From positions 83,188 to 147,187 of the forward strand of contig RAYB01000006.1 of NCBI GenBank assembly GCA_003669055.1: a stretch of 64,000 bases of DNA, written 5' to 3'. The notes under the pieces are model-generated. The model was given only the letters and a program-made list of their open reading frames with translations, had not been told where the DNA came from and did not search any database. Positions within the stretch are counted from its first letter, which is position 1. Every line of letters begins with the position of its first letter. The stretch comes from a bacterium 1XD21-70. GTDB taxonomy: Bacteria; Bacillota; Clostridia; Lachnospirales; Lachnospiraceae. The position numbers and the translations under genes are program-made. Of the stretch, positions 23,886 through 33,064 are shown piece by piece.

Positions 23886-24293
23886 TCACTCCTCTTCGGC
23901 GTCGGCTCCGGTTTCCTCCTCCAGCTTTTCTTCCTGGAAATTGATCACGGTTTCCTGTAATTCTTTCAGGGATTTTTCTTCGTAATTTTCGCCCAGGTCA
24001 AGCCCAACGGACGCCGCATAACTGAAAATATCTTTCTTTGTGCGAATTTTCCGGATTTCCTCCGGGCTTTTAAGCGCGTCCGGAACCTTTTCATTGAATC
24101 CGCTGAAATCTCCGCCTTCATCCTCCGGATCGTCTGCTTCATCCGCAAAAACGGGCGCCACGTCTGCCGGTTCCACGAATTTTTTACTTTTCAGGAACGC
24201 AAGATCGGCGCCGGAAATGTCGGCCGGAAGAATTGTTCCCGGATTGTATGCTTTCCCGCCTGTTACGACCGTTACTTTTGTTTTGTACCTCAT
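23886..24293 (-). CDS. Head completion-region protein with acidic C-terminus
   Basis: 135 residues from the ATG at 24293 (MRYKTKVTVVTGGKAYNPG), which overlaps the capsid stop codon; AAGGAGG lies about 11 nt upstream. A longer frame to 24332 starts inside the capsid gene without a site. The N-terminal part is a small beta domain (ILPADISGADLAFLKSKKFV), the middle is acidic, and the end is a Rho-N-like segment (IRKIRTKKDIFSYAASVGLD). Confidence 0.65.
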   Translation of the reverse strand: MRYKTKVTVVTGGKAYNPGTILPADISGADLAFLKSKKFVEPADVAPVFADEADDPEDEGGDFSGFNEKVPDALKSPEEIRKIRTKKDIFSYAASVGLDLGENYEEKSLKELQETVINFQEEKLEEETGADAEEE

Positions 24294-25333
24294 TATGCAC
24301 CAGCCTCCTTCTTTGCATAGATAACCGCCCAAGAATCCACATCAAACGGACGCGGAAGCGGTCTTGAAGTCAATCTTACTTTCTTTGCCTCGCTGTTTTC
24401 ATCAGCCCATACTTTAGGAACCAGCTTTCCTTCGTATGATCTGAATTTTTTATCTTCCATCTGCGTAACAAGCCCATATTCAATCTGGCCTTCACCGTCA
24501 GAATGGCCCAGAAGGACGGTTCCGGGCGGGATAATGGATTCATCCTCCCCTTCATCGTTCAAAAACCATTCATCATATGTATAAAGGTCAAGATCCAACT
24601 CCGCTATACGCCCGTAAAAGGTCAGCGCCGGATCTACAACACGCGGTTCAATCACGACATTTTTCATGTTCAAAACGTCCATAGCCTTGATCACGAATGT
24701 ATTCATGATGAAATCTTCGATTACATCAGACGAAAAGATCGCAATGTCAGGCGCCCGGCCGGTATCTTTGATAATCTTCTTTCGCAAGCTGCGGAAAAGC
24801 GGAAGCGGATTGACCGTTGCAAGCGTCCATTGTTCATCATTTCCCAGGACAACAATATTTGTAAATCCGAAATCAATCTGGAAATCCAGCCCTTCCTCTT
24901 CGTCAACCACATCCAGCTTGCCCTCGAAAAGAATCTGTCTGCACATCCATTCTTTTCTTCTGTCGATAGACTCTTCCAGATCGGTCAGGTCTTTTGCAAG
25001 AAGTTCGTCCTCTCTTTCCTCCGGCGTCCTCTGCGAATAGATGTTTTCACCGATCGCGCGGCTGGAAATGTCGTCAACGGTCAGCGGTCTTTCAGGCGCG
25101 ATTTTCGGCGTTGAAAACTGATTCGTTTTCCATCCCTGGCGCGAAATGACTTTCCCGCCCTTGCGCGGGCTTACAAACGGCGCCATGATACGTTTTCCCT
25201 TGCGTACATCAAATTCAACCTTTTCTGTTACGTGCGTCTGTTCATGCGGGAAAAAGGTTTTCTGTAAAAAGGATCTAACGGGCGGCGTCTGATCATACGC
25301 TTCCATCATTTCCCGTGTGGTATATTCTGCCAT
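24293..25333 (-). CDS. Major capsid protein (lambda gpE family)
   Basis: 346 residues, Phage_cap_E family: TPPVRSFLQKTFFP, VSRQGWKTNQFSTPKIAPER-like segment, FSSDVIEDF, WAVIYAKKEAG end. It builds the icosahedral head. Preceded by the decoration protein and protease, as in lambda. Confidence 0.93.
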   Translation of the reverse strand: MAEYTTREMMEAYDQTPPVRSFLQKTFFPHEQTHVTEKVEFDVRKGKRIMAPFVSPRKGGKVISRQGWKTNQFSTPKIAPERPLTVDDISSRAIGENIYSQRTPEEREDELLAKDLTDLEESIDRRKEWMCRQILFEGKLDVVDEEEGLDFQIDFGFTNIVVLGNDEQWTLATVNPLPLFRSLRKKIIKDTGRAPDIAIFSSDVIEDFIMNTFVIKAMDVLNMKNVVIEPRVVDPALTFYGRIAELDLDLYTYDEWFLNDEGEDESIIPPGTVLLGHSDGEGQIEYGLVTQMEDKKFRSYEGKLVPKVWADENSEAKKVRLTSRPLPRPFDVDSWAVIYAKKEAGA

Positions 25334-25347
25334 TCTTTCATACCCCC

Positions 25348-25773
25348 TTATTCATATTTCTGTACATTCCGAAGGTAGATCCCCACCTTTTTCATGTCAT
25401 TTTCATAGGTTTCAACCGTTGCGCCCTCTCCGGTAACAATAACGGCGGCGCGGTTCATTTCTCCGGTCTGGTAACATACGGCCGGGATATTGTCCGCGGA
25501 AGCGTCGGTTCCTGTGTCGGTATCGTCTGCCAGGATTCCGAAAACATTCATTTCCGCGTTTTCCGTTTTGGCGCTTTCTCCCTCTCCGGTTGTTACTGTT
25601 ACTACGGTTCCGGCAATATAACCGGCCCCGTCAGCACATTTCATAATCAGGGAACCGCGTTTCAAAACGCCCTGGCCAGCTTTCAGCCCGATCCCCTCTT
25701 TCATGATAGGAAATTTATTTCCGGCAATCAGGGAATCCGGTTTAAATTCTCCGGTCTGTTCAAATAACTTCAT
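25348..25773 (-). CDS. Head decoration protein (lambda gpD-like)
   Basis: 141 residues, HDPD family: IMKEGIGLKAGQGVLKRGSL and PAVCYQTGEMNRAAV. It stabilises the expanded head. Between capsid and protease genes. Confidence 0.85.
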   Translation of the reverse strand: MKLFEQTGEFKPDSLIAGNKFPIMKEGIGLKAGQGVLKRGSLIMKCADGAGYIAGTVVTVTTGEGESAKTENAEMNVFGILADDTDTGTDASADNIPAVCYQTGEMNRAAVIVTGEGATVETYENDMKKVGIYLRNVQKYE

Positions 25774-25778
25774 GCCTT

Positions 25779-26990
25779 TTACCTCCTTCTGCTGTCGTTT
25801 TTCAGCTTTGCAGCGAAGCCGCTTACTTTCTGCGCGTTTTCGGCCTGTTTCTGGCCCTCCGGATCATATCCCGTGTTAGGCTCCGATCCGACTGCTGCCG
25901 CGCCGGAATCCTGTAAATCATCAACCATCTGATCCAGGAATTTTTTTCCGGCTGCATTGTTGGCCTTCATCTGCGTCAGCGCCAGAGCAGCGGCCGACAT
26001 TGGTTCATCATATTTCGCCTTCGCCAGCAATTCTTCCGGGATTCCGTTTGAAATTTCGTCAATGGCTTTCAGGCGTTCCCGTTCTGCGGAAACGGCTTCG
26101 GCTGCGATTGCAGCGCACAACTGCGGATATGCTGCTTTCAGTGCTGCGGCGTCAGTAATAACCGGCGCTGTCTTGTCTTTTTCATCCATTGTTGATTTTC
26201 CTTTCTGAATTGTATTTGTTGTATCAAAAAAAGCCCCGGTTTCTTTCTGCGGCGTTTTAGAAAGATCCTGAACCTTTTTCCGTATGTTATCCGGAACGAA
26301 ATTTTCAATATAGTTATTAAAGCTATACGGAACCCCGTTCACTATGAAATTGTTAGAAACGGCGTTATTCTGGAAATCGGATTCAATCACACAATCACAA
26401 AATCCAGCGTCAACCGCTTCTTGACCGACATACCAGCTTTCTTCATCCATAAGCCGGTTTATTTCTTCTTCCGTTTTGTCCAGCCGTTCCATGTACGCGG
26501 AAACAATGCTTTTCTTCACCTGGTTTGTAACCTCTGCCAGCTTTAAAAGTTCTTCGGTTTCATAAGAACCCCATAGGCTGATCGTCGGATTATGTGCCAT
26601 CAGGATCGCATTTTTGGCGATCTTGCGCTCTTCGCACGCCATCAGGATAATTGTTGCAGCACTGGCGCATATCCCTATAATTGTACCCGTGATCTTTGCC
26701 TTATTCAGAATAAGCGCGTTATATATCGCGTTTGCAGCGAACACATCCCCGCCGCCAGACTGGATCACCACATTTATAACTTTCTTATCCCCCAGCGCGT
26801 TTAATTCATTGATAAAATTCCGGTATGTGATACAATCATCATCCCACCAGCTTTCTTCCGACTGGATTGTTCCGAAAAGCTGTAATTCCGCCGTATCTCC
26901 ATTATCCAGGAAATTCCAGAATTTAGCCGTTTTCGGCTTCTGATTCCCCGCCGCTGTCGGCTGATTTGTTATCATCGGTTTTCGTTTCAT
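25779..26990 (-). CDS. Head maturation protease (ClpP-like) with scaffold
   Basis: 403 residues. The N-terminal about 225 residues form a ClpP-type serine protease: VVIQSGGGDVFAANAIYNAL, nucleophile Ser in GICASAATIILMAC, His in AILMAHNPTISLWG. The C-terminal part (about 265-403) is helical and charged, like a lambda C/Nu3 scaffold. It overlaps the portal gene by 68 bases. Confidence 0.92.
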   Translation of the reverse strand: MKRKPMITNQPTAAGNQKPKTAKFWNFLDNGDTAELQLFGTIQSEESWWDDDCITYRNFINELNALGDKKVINVVIQSGGGDVFAANAIYNALILNKAKITGTIIGICASAATIILMACEERKIAKNAILMAHNPTISLWGSYETEELLKLAEVTNQVKKSIVSAYMERLDKTEEEINRLMDEESWYVGQEAVDAGFCDCVIESDFQNNAVSNNFIVNGVPYSFNNYIENFVPDNIRKKVQDLSKTPQKETGAFFDTTNTIQKGKSTMDEKDKTAPVITDAAALKAAYPQLCAAIAAEAVSAERERLKAIDEISNGIPEELLAKAKYDEPMSAAALALTQMKANNAAGKKFLDQMVDDLQDSGAAAVGSEPNTGYDPEGQKQAENAQKVSGFAAKLKNDSRRR

Positions 26991-28617
26991 CGGTTTCTTC
27001 CTCGCTTTCTTTTTCGATTTCCTCCGGATTTTTGCTTTCCGGCTGTTTTTCCACCCCTGAAGAAGCGATTCCGGCCGCTTCCATCAGCTGTTTTTCACGC
27101 GCCAGCTGTGCGACGTTGCTATCAAAATCACCGCCAGTCATTTCTATGGTTTCCCGCTGCCGCGTGGATAAGCCAATATTGATCCGCTTTTCTGCCGCGT
27201 TTACCTCTTTCACCGGATCAATCATACCTTGCGCTGGCCCGTTCCACTGTGCGCCGCAATATGCAGCGCGGATTAAGGGATCCAAAAAGAATCCCGGCGC
27301 CTTCAGGCGGCCGCTTGCGATCGCTTCCGTCAGGAATATTTCATACACTGGCTGGCAAAAGTCAGCCGCCATCCACGATCTTTTCATCCGGAACGCTTTC
27401 CAGGCTTCCAGCAATGCAGCGCGGGAAGCGGAATAACTTGACGAAAAATTTTTTACAAGAAGTTCAACCGGTATTTCCAGGGCGGCGCCGACGTATTTTG
27501 CAAGCGACGTTGTAAAGGCGTCGAAATTGCTTGACGGCCTTTTCGCGTCTGCAATCTCCACGCCCTCACCCGGCCCCAGCATATTGACCATGCCGGGGCC
27601 TATCTCGTAATTTACATCATCATCGGAAACTCGATCTTCTTCATCCACAATGCCAGTAAAGCCCGTTTCCGACGTTCCTTTTTCGGACGTTATGAACACG
27701 GTAAAAAATCCGTTGATAACGGCCGCCATCATTTCCGCTTCGCTGTATCTTGTCAGCTGCTTTAATGATTCAATGACGGGCGCCAGGTATGGAACGCCCC
27801 TATATTGTTCTGCCCTCTCTGTTTCGTATATCATCAGGACATTAGGCGTTCCGGTTTTATTCCCAAACGCCTTAACCCTTTTCCACTCTTTCCGTGTATA
27901 AAGGTTGCTGTTTGGATATGTAGAACAAATATGATAGGCAACAACCCGGTTATTGCTGTCTACTTCAACGCCGTTGAAAATCCGGTTTTTCGTGTCCGGA
28001 TCCGTGGCGTATAAATAGACATTATTCCCGGTACTGTGCGGCGTGGAAACGCGATCCGATTCTATTAAATGCACCCGCAACCCATACGGAAGCGCCCTTG
28101 TGGGCTTTTCGTATTCCAGAAGCACGCAAGCGTCGCCATTCATCAGCCAGGACATACACGCCACCTGTTGAATCTCATAAAAATTATTTACTCGTGTAGA
28201 ATCACAAAACTTTGACTTCGCCCACAATTCAAATTCGCGTTCCGCGGCCCGCTGCCAGGCGGCGGCTTCATCCATAGACAAGCCAAGAAGATCCGCGTCA
28301 ATCGTGCTTTTCAGGCGCAACCCTTCCCCGACTATATTTGTCCGGTTCGTTTTTATGGCTGATACTGCCAGGGGCGCCGACATAAACAGGCTTCGCGATC
28401 TCTGCCGCAATACCAGGATATTTTTATCAATATCTTCCTGTGGCGTTTTGCTGGACGCCAGCCAGCCACGCATTGAATTTTTATTCCGTGCCGCCCCTGA
28501 TTCATCATACCCGGAATTTTGAAAAGCCCTCATTGTTTGCAGCTTCCAGCGGGCCGATTCCCGCCGTAATGCCGCCTGTGGGCTTATCTTTTCTATGGCT
28601 TTATCAATAATATTCAT
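26923..28617 (-). CDS. Portal protein (lambda gpB family)
   Basis: 564 residues, Phage_portal_2/lambda portal: GWLASSKTPQEDIDKNILVL, RSRSLFMSAPLAVSAIKTNR, NIVGEGLRLKSTID, EIPVELLVKNFSSSYSASRA. The C-terminal 60 residues are strongly acidic. It forms the dodecameric DNA entry ring. Confidence 0.93.
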   Translation of the reverse strand: MNIIDKAIEKISPQAALRRESARWKLQTMRAFQNSGYDESGAARNKNSMRGWLASSKTPQEDIDKNILVLRQRSRSLFMSAPLAVSAIKTNRTNIVGEGLRLKSTIDADLLGLSMDEAAAWQRAAEREFELWAKSKFCDSTRVNNFYEIQQVACMSWLMNGDACVLLEYEKPTRALPYGLRVHLIESDRVSTPHSTGNNVYLYATDPDTKNRIFNGVEVDSNNRVVAYHICSTYPNSNLYTRKEWKRVKAFGNKTGTPNVLMIYETERAEQYRGVPYLAPVIESLKQLTRYSEAEMMAAVINGFFTVFITSEKGTSETGFTGIVDEEDRVSDDDVNYEIGPGMVNMLGPGEGVEIADAKRPSSNFDAFTTSLAKYVGAALEIPVELLVKNFSSSYSASRAALLEAWKAFRMKRSWMAADFCQPVYEIFLTEAIASGRLKAPGFFLDPLIRAAYCGAQWNGPAQGMIDPVKEVNAAEKRINIGLSTRQRETIEMTGGDFDSNVAQLAREKQLMEAAGIASSGVEKQPESKNPEEIEKESEEETDETKTDDNKSADSGGESEAENG

Positions 28618-28628
28618 GTTTCACCGCC

Positions 28629-28868
28629 TTAAATGTCACGCGGAAGAAAACGGAAAGCCTTATTTTTCCCGCCGTTCGCTTCCAGCGATTCAATTTGTTT
28701 TTCCAGGTCTTTAATTGCTGCCCGTATGGTAGAAAGATCGGCCCGTTTCAGGCTCTTTGTGCCGATCGTGTATTCCTGATTCAGCAACACGGCTTCTTCT
28801 GCTTCGTAGTACATAGAAAGCCGCTTTTTGTACCGTTCCAGACGTTCCTTCTGTAATCTTGTCAACAT
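28629..28868 (-). CDS. gpW-like head-tail joining protein
   Basis: 79 residues, helical, between large terminase and portal, the place of lambda gpW. Pattern RLQKERLERYKKRLSMYYEAE, AAIKDLEKQIESLE. It would plug the head after packaging. Confidence 0.7.
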   Translation of the reverse strand: MLTRLQKERLERYKKRLSMYYEAEEAVLLNQEYTIGTKSLKRADLSTIRAAIKDLEKQIESLEANGGKNKAFRFLPRDI

Positions 28869-28880
28869 GTTTCCGCCTTT

Positions 28881-30809
28881 CTATAATTCAACGCCCCGGC
28901 TTACTGTGCCGGTTCGCCGTTTTTTCTTTGCTTTTGCTGGCGCCTTTTTCATGTAATTTATTCCAGCTTTTACTTTCTTTTCCAGAATATCCCAATCCGG
29001 GCGCAAGATTTCAACTGCTGCCGTATTGTAGACACGAAGATCCAGCGGTTCATTCCGTGTTCCGGATTTCTTTTTCCACTTTACAACCGCGCGGCCGTCC
29101 TTGATTTCTGTTACCCTCTGTTCGCTGTTCAGGCCCTTTATAACGGTTTCGCTATATCCACGGTCAGAATTGATCGGAAAGTGGCAATACCCCGGCCCTT
29201 CGTCAACCGTGGAAAGCCTGGAAACAACAATTTCTTTTCCGCTATCCACTCCAAGAATGAACACTTTCACTTTATATTCATTGTTTGTTGATAGCTTATG
29301 TATTAGCGGGATTCCCTGGCTTTCCCGGCCGAAGCCTTTAATTCCATAGATACGCTTTCCCTTTTTTTCCATCCGTTTCAGGAATTTATAACATTCCGTC
29401 GTTTTGTGTCCGCCCGTATCTATGCAAGTTAGCGCAATCAAAAGAGAAGATCCGGACGCGAAATAGAATTCCCGGTCAAGCCATGCTTCCAGGCGATCCC
29501 AGGTTTCTTCTTTGTCCAGATCCCCGTATAACTTTTCATATTTTACGCCCCAGGATTCAAACCCGCGGCCCCAGCCGCAAACCTCAATTTCAAAACGATC
29601 GTCCTGAACATCAACGGAAGCCGTCAAAAGAAGAACGCCCTCCGGAATCTCTGCTTCGTACCGTTCCCGGCGGGAAAGAAGGGAATCATCATCCGCGCCC
29701 TTTCCGCGCGGCTCCCAGGTTTCCCCCAGCACGGTATTGATAAAGGTTTTCAGCTTGTTTATGTCGCCGTTTTCCTTATACTCTTTTTGTGCTTCTCTCC
29801 ATTCCGCGATAATGGAATCCCAATGTGTCCACGGCGAAGCTAATTCGTTTAAGTGAAACGACCGTTTCCGGCGCCGTTCCGGATGTGCTGCAATCCATTT
29901 TCCTTCGCCCTGTTTCCAGTCAAATTCCGAAATGTGTTCGCCGCAATATTTACACTCCATTGTTACATCCGAAAAATGGATCCGCCCCCATTCGTAGGGC
30001 TGATATTTTCCGCAACATGGACACGGAACACACCATTCTTCCATTGTGCCGGATTGATATTCCTTTTCTATCTGGCTTGATCCCTTTATTGTAGGCGTGG
30101 AAACTTTGATTTTCTTTTTGTTCCAGAAGGCCGTTGTTCGTTTCTCTGCCAGCTTGATCGGATTTCCTTCAGTTCCGGCGCTGGCCGGATAACGATCCGT
30201 TTCATCCATCAGGACGATACGAACCGGACGCGAAGCCAGGCTTGAAGCTGAATTTGCACCCGCGATCGTTACGTGTCCGCCAGGGAATGTTTTGTGTAAA
30301 ATCGTATTCCCGGAAGCCCTGGATTTTACATCATGCACCTTCCCGGCCAGCGTCGGCGTGTCGCGGATCATCGGCGCCAGCCTATCCTTTGAAAAATCTT
30401 CCGCCATTGGTTTAAGTGTCGGCTGTACTATCAGCATAGGCGCCGGATCGTAGTCTATGTAATATCCGACAATATTCAAAATCAATTCTGTTTTTCCGAC
30501 TTGTGCGCTGCTCATGATCACGATATGTTCCACAAGCGGATCATTTACAGAATCCATTATTTCCCGCTGATACGGCGCCCGGTCTGTGTTCCACTGTCCA
30601 GGTTCCGCCGCGCTTTCCGGCGATAATCTCCGGTAACGATCCGCCCACTGGCTAACCGTCAGGACGGGCGGCGGGCTTACTGCCTTTGCAAGATCCCGGA
30701 ATAGCTTCAGCGTCTTAAATTCAACCCCGCGATCCTTGTGACGTGTTTTTATGATAACCGTGTCAGGCTCCACAAGCGGCGACTGTTCAATTTTTACTTT
30801 CTTCCTCAT
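28881..30809 (-). CDS. Terminase large subunit (GpA family)
   Basis: 642 residues from the ATG at 30809, preferred because GAAGGCGAG precedes it; the frame extends to 30842. Lambda GpA family: packaging ATPase motif MSSAQVGKTELILN (Walker A-like), LMDETDRYP (Walker B), CPCCGKYQPYEWG zinc-like Cys cluster, C-terminal nuclease (VDVQDDRFEIEVCGWG). Translocates phage DNA into heads and cuts at cos. It overlaps the small subunit by 23 bases. Confidence 0.93.
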   Translation of the reverse strand: MRKKVKIEQSPLVEPDTVIIKTRHKDRGVEFKTLKLFRDLAKAVSPPPVLTVSQWADRYRRLSPESAAEPGQWNTDRAPYQREIMDSVNDPLVEHIVIMSSAQVGKTELILNIVGYYIDYDPAPMLIVQPTLKPMAEDFSKDRLAPMIRDTPTLAGKVHDVKSRASGNTILHKTFPGGHVTIAGANSASSLASRPVRIVLMDETDRYPASAGTEGNPIKLAEKRTTAFWNKKKIKVSTPTIKGSSQIEKEYQSGTMEEWCVPCPCCGKYQPYEWGRIHFSDVTMECKYCGEHISEFDWKQGEGKWIAAHPERRRKRSFHLNELASPWTHWDSIIAEWREAQKEYKENGDINKLKTFINTVLGETWEPRGKGADDDSLLSRRERYEAEIPEGVLLLTASVDVQDDRFEIEVCGWGRGFESWGVKYEKLYGDLDKEETWDRLEAWLDREFYFASGSSLLIALTCIDTGGHKTTECYKFLKRMEKKGKRIYGIKGFGRESQGIPLIHKLSTNNEYKVKVFILGVDSGKEIVVSRLSTVDEGPGYCHFPINSDRGYSETVIKGLNSEQRVTEIKDGRAVVKWKKKSGTRNEPLDLRVYNTAAVEILRPDWDILEKKVKAGINYMKKAPAKAKKKRRTGTVSRGVEL

Positions 30810-31362
30810 ACTCGCCTTCGCTTTCCTCCACATATTCATCACTATAAAACGCTTTCGGATCGTAATCTTTCAATTCATTCAGCGCTTCTATGACCTCTTT
30901 TGTCAGACGGTCTTTGATAAAAGCGGCGTCGCGGTTTTCCAGGATCGGCGCCACCTTTGAAGGAATCCCCATAATTTTTGTTTTAAAGGCGACTAACATA
31001 TCCATCATAACGATTTCTACATCCTCCGCCTTGTGCAATTCCCCTTTCATGATCTGCAATTTCAATTCTGAAATATGGCGCTTGATTCGCTCATGCAGCG
31101 CCTTTTCTTCCTCGAAATTGATTTCACCGTCTGCCAGTTCCACGCCGACACCCTCCGCCGCCAGCTTTAGTGTAAGCAAATAATTCTTTACGGATTCCAC
31201 CAGCTTATAGCGGCCCTTTGCAGCCCTGGCGACAATCCCTTCTTCCGCCATCTGCCGGATCCGTCTGTCGGTCACTCCGAAAAGATCGCCCAGCACGGCC
31301 GCCGATACGGTTATACTGTCGATACTTGTCACCTTCGCGGAATCCGTTTCAGCCTTTGCCAT
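30787..31362 (-). CDS. Terminase small subunit (Nu1-like)
   Basis: 191 residues. N-terminal winged helix (VSAAVLGDLFGVTDRRIRQM AEEG) as in lambda Nu1, then a long helical part with ALHERIKRHISELKLQIM. It recognises the cos region and recruits the large subunit. First gene of the leftward structural operon. Confidence 0.88.
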   Translation of the reverse strand: MAKAETDSAKVTSIDSITVSAAVLGDLFGVTDRRIRQMAEEGIVARAAKGRYKLVESVKNYLLTLKLAAEGVGVELADGEINFEEEKALHERIKRHISELKLQIMKGELHKAEDVEIVMMDMLVAFKTKIMGIPSKVAPILENRDAAFIKDRLTKEVIEALNELKDYDPKAFYSDEYVEESEGEYEEESKN

Positions 31363-31710
31363 GCCCTCACCCCCTTTCTGGCCCCAAAACCGGAAACGGC
31401 AACTTCTATTTTTGTTTTCTGAAATCTAGCCAAGTTTTGGGCTTCGCAGACCCGCAACGATTTTTTGCCCGCCAGAAGAACCTATTTTGTCCTGGCGATT
31501 TTTTCCGGCGCCCGGCCCGTCGTCGTCACCCCTCCACTTACTTGACATATCTTGTTATTCTGTCAAGTGCTTCATGTGTTGTATTCTTTCATTAAAGTGC
31601 GAACAAAAGTTGTATGCACCATTTGTCACGCGCTCAATGTGTCAACTGTTGGGCATAAAGCACTAAGGGCTTCCCATTATCAGCCTGATATTAAGGCATA
31701 ATAAAAAGGC
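31363..31710. other. Intergenic region before terminase: candidate late promoter and cos region
   Basis: 347 bases without a gene. It contains an 8-bp inverted repeat, ACTTGACA (31540-31547) and TGTCAAGT (31561-31568), 13 bp apart, and several TGTCA/TTGACA half sites around 31630-31650. Being directly upstream of the small terminase gene, it is where a cos site and late promoter are expected in lambda-type heads, but no cohesive-end sequence can be named from sequence alone. Confidence 0.4.
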
Positions 31711-32274
31711 TTATCTGTGGCCCCTCTTCTTGAATGACAGCCCCTTGATAGCCTTGTCTTTATTGTCCTGGTTGATACCTATATACCGTAATGTCACGGA
31801 TATATCAGCATGGTTTAATATCTCCTTGATAGTTACGGCGTCATGTGTCTGTTGGTACATATGATAGCCGAATGTTTTTCGTAGTGTATGCGTGCCTATG
31901 CTGCTGATACCAAACGCCGCCCCAGCGTCAGCCAGAATATTATATGCCTGTTGGCGGCTTATTGCCTTATTGGGAAAATGCGGGCTTTTAAACAGATATT
32001 CAAAATCCTTTTTCCCGTGTATATAATTTTCTATAATTGGTTTCAGTTCCGCATTTATGGGGAATCGTTTTTCCTTGCCTGTTTTTTTCTCCCGTATATA
32101 TACGGCGTCTTTGTCTTTTACGTCGCGGACGCGGAATTTTAAAATGTCAGAAATCCGAAGCCCCGTATAAATCCCGAACATGAAAAGAACATAGTCACGC
32201 TCATTCCTGGCCTTCAGATAATCGGCCACATCAAGAACGACATCCATATCCCGGATCGGCTCCACCGTATTCAA
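31711..32274 (-). CDS. Small tyrosine recombinase
   Basis: 187 residues from a TTG at 32274 (AAAAGGGGG 9 nt upstream). Catalytic domain only: first Arg in YTGLRISDILKFRVRDVK, GTHTLRKTFGYHMYQ (HxLRxT), LNHADISVTLRYI (H and nucleophile Tyr). The N-terminal arm/SAM-like domain of full integrases is missing. It lies between a late regulator and terminase, far from the attachment sites, and the phage also has a serine integrase, so a resolvase or regulatory role is more likely than integration. Confidence 0.85.
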   Translation of the reverse strand: MNTVEPIRDMDVVLDVADYLKARNERDYVLFMFGIYTGLRISDILKFRVRDVKDKDAVYIREKKTGKEKRFPINAELKPIIENYIHGKKDFEYLFKSPHFPNKAISRQQAYNILADAGAAFGISSIGTHTLRKTFGYHMYQQTHDAVTIKEILNHADISVTLRYIGINQDNKDKAIKGLSFKKRGHR

Positions 32275-32373
32275 GAAAACGCACCCCCTTTTTACGGCAT
32301 GAAAAAAGCGCCGCCTTCTGGCCGCGCCCTGTCTTTTGATATAATTTTGACTATACATAGTATAACACACCTG

Positions 32374-32418
32374 AAGGCGACATTTCAACGACATAAAAGG
32401 CGACATAAAAGGCGACAT
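32374..32418. repeat. GGCGACAT direct repeats upstream of the recombinase
   Basis: GGCGACAT or CGACATAAAA recurs four times within about 45 bp (AAGGCGACATTT, AACGACATAAAA, GGCGACATAAAA, GGCGACATTT). The array lies upstream of the recombinase start and downstream of the sigma-like gene. It could be a recombinase or regulator binding array. Confidence 0.6.
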
Positions 32419-32464
32419 TTGTTAATTCCAAAAATCCAGCAAATTCAATGCTTTCCCGGATTTT

Positions 32465-32508
32465 GTTCACAAAAAGTTCACAAAAAATTCACACAAAAAA
32501 TTCACCTT
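32465..32508. repeat. TTCACAAAAA direct repeats
   Basis: GTTCACAAAAA is repeated about four times with small changes (GTTCACAAAAAG, TTCACAAAAAAT, TTCACACAAAAAA, TTCACC) immediately after the stop of the sigma-like gene. The role is unknown; regular spacing of 11-14 bp is seen. Confidence 0.55.
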
Positions 32509-32510
32509 TT

Positions 32511-32963
32511 TTAGATCAGCCCTTGATCCCTCATGCCAGCTTCGATCCGCTGAAAATGACGTTTGGAAAATCCCATTTCGTCAGCTGCTTCTTCCTGTGT
32601 CAATTTGCGGATAACACGCAAGTAAAAAACCCGTTCTTCGTTCCCGTCCAGGCTTTCATATATCTTTTTTATCCGTTTTTTGCTCTGGCGAAGTTCCGAT
32701 CGCTCTTTTTTTAGCAGATTGATCCGGGCCGTGTCCTGTTCAATCATCCGCAAGCCCTCCGCAAACGATATATGAACACTGTTTCCCGGCTCCCTGGAAT
32801 AATCAATCCCATTCACGCCGGACGGCCCTTGCCATCCGGACATTTTCTTCGCCTTTTCGATTGATCGTTGGTGATTTTTGATCTGCTCGTTTATCAGCAT
32901 GATCTTTAATTCAATTTCGTTGAAAATATCCCTTTCTTTGCTTATTTTACCCGGTTTTGCCAT
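32511..32963 (-). CDS. Sigma-like late transcription regulator
   Basis: 150 residues from ATG 32963. The C-terminus is a sigma-70 region 4-type HTH (YESLDGNEERVFYLRVIRKL, TQEEAADEMGFSKRHFQRIE), as in ArpU/RinA-like regulators that turn on late genes in Firmicute phages. The N-terminal 90 residues are helical. It is the last early gene before the late region, the usual place. Confidence 0.75.
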   Translation of the reverse strand: MAKPGKISKERDIFNEIELKIMLINEQIKNHQRSIEKAKKMSGWQGPSGVNGIDYSREPGNSVHISFAEGLRMIEQDTARINLLKKERSELRQSKKRIKKIYESLDGNEERVFYLRVIRKLTQEEAADEMGFSKRHFQRIEAGMRDQGLI

Positions 32964-32978
32964 ATTTCCAGCTTTCCC

Positions 32979-33007
32979 TTGCAATTATACCGGCTTTGCG
33001 GTATAAT
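32979..33007 (+). promoter_or_regulatory. Rightward promoter of candidate small RNA A
   Basis: TTGCAA (32979-32984), 17 bp, TATAAT (33002-33007), on the strand opposite to all surrounding genes. Followed by ATTAAAGGTTG, a start that recurs after the promoter at 41986. Confidence 0.5.
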
Positions 33008-33013
33008 TATTAA

Positions 33014-33056
33014 AGGTTGTGCGTGGGGCGCTGGAAACGGCGCTTCATGCTTTTTA
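33014..33056 (+). ncRNA. Candidate very short RNA A
   Basis: The promoter at 32979 is followed within 45 nt by a stem GCGTGGGGCGC/GCGCTTCATGC (11 pairs with three G-U) and TTTTTATTTT, a strong terminator. No ORF fits. It shares TAYAATTATTAAAGGYTG with candidate B at 42021. Expression is not shown by sequence. Confidence 0.3.
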
Positions 33057-33064
33057 TTTTACCA

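Noticed and set aside
31363..31710. Exact cos site
   Set aside because: Position is right for cos, but no cohesive end sequence can be identified without mapped phage ends.
31711..32274. Tyrosine recombinase as the prophage integrase
   Set aside because: The attachment sites are next to the serine integrase, and this protein lacks the arm-binding domain.
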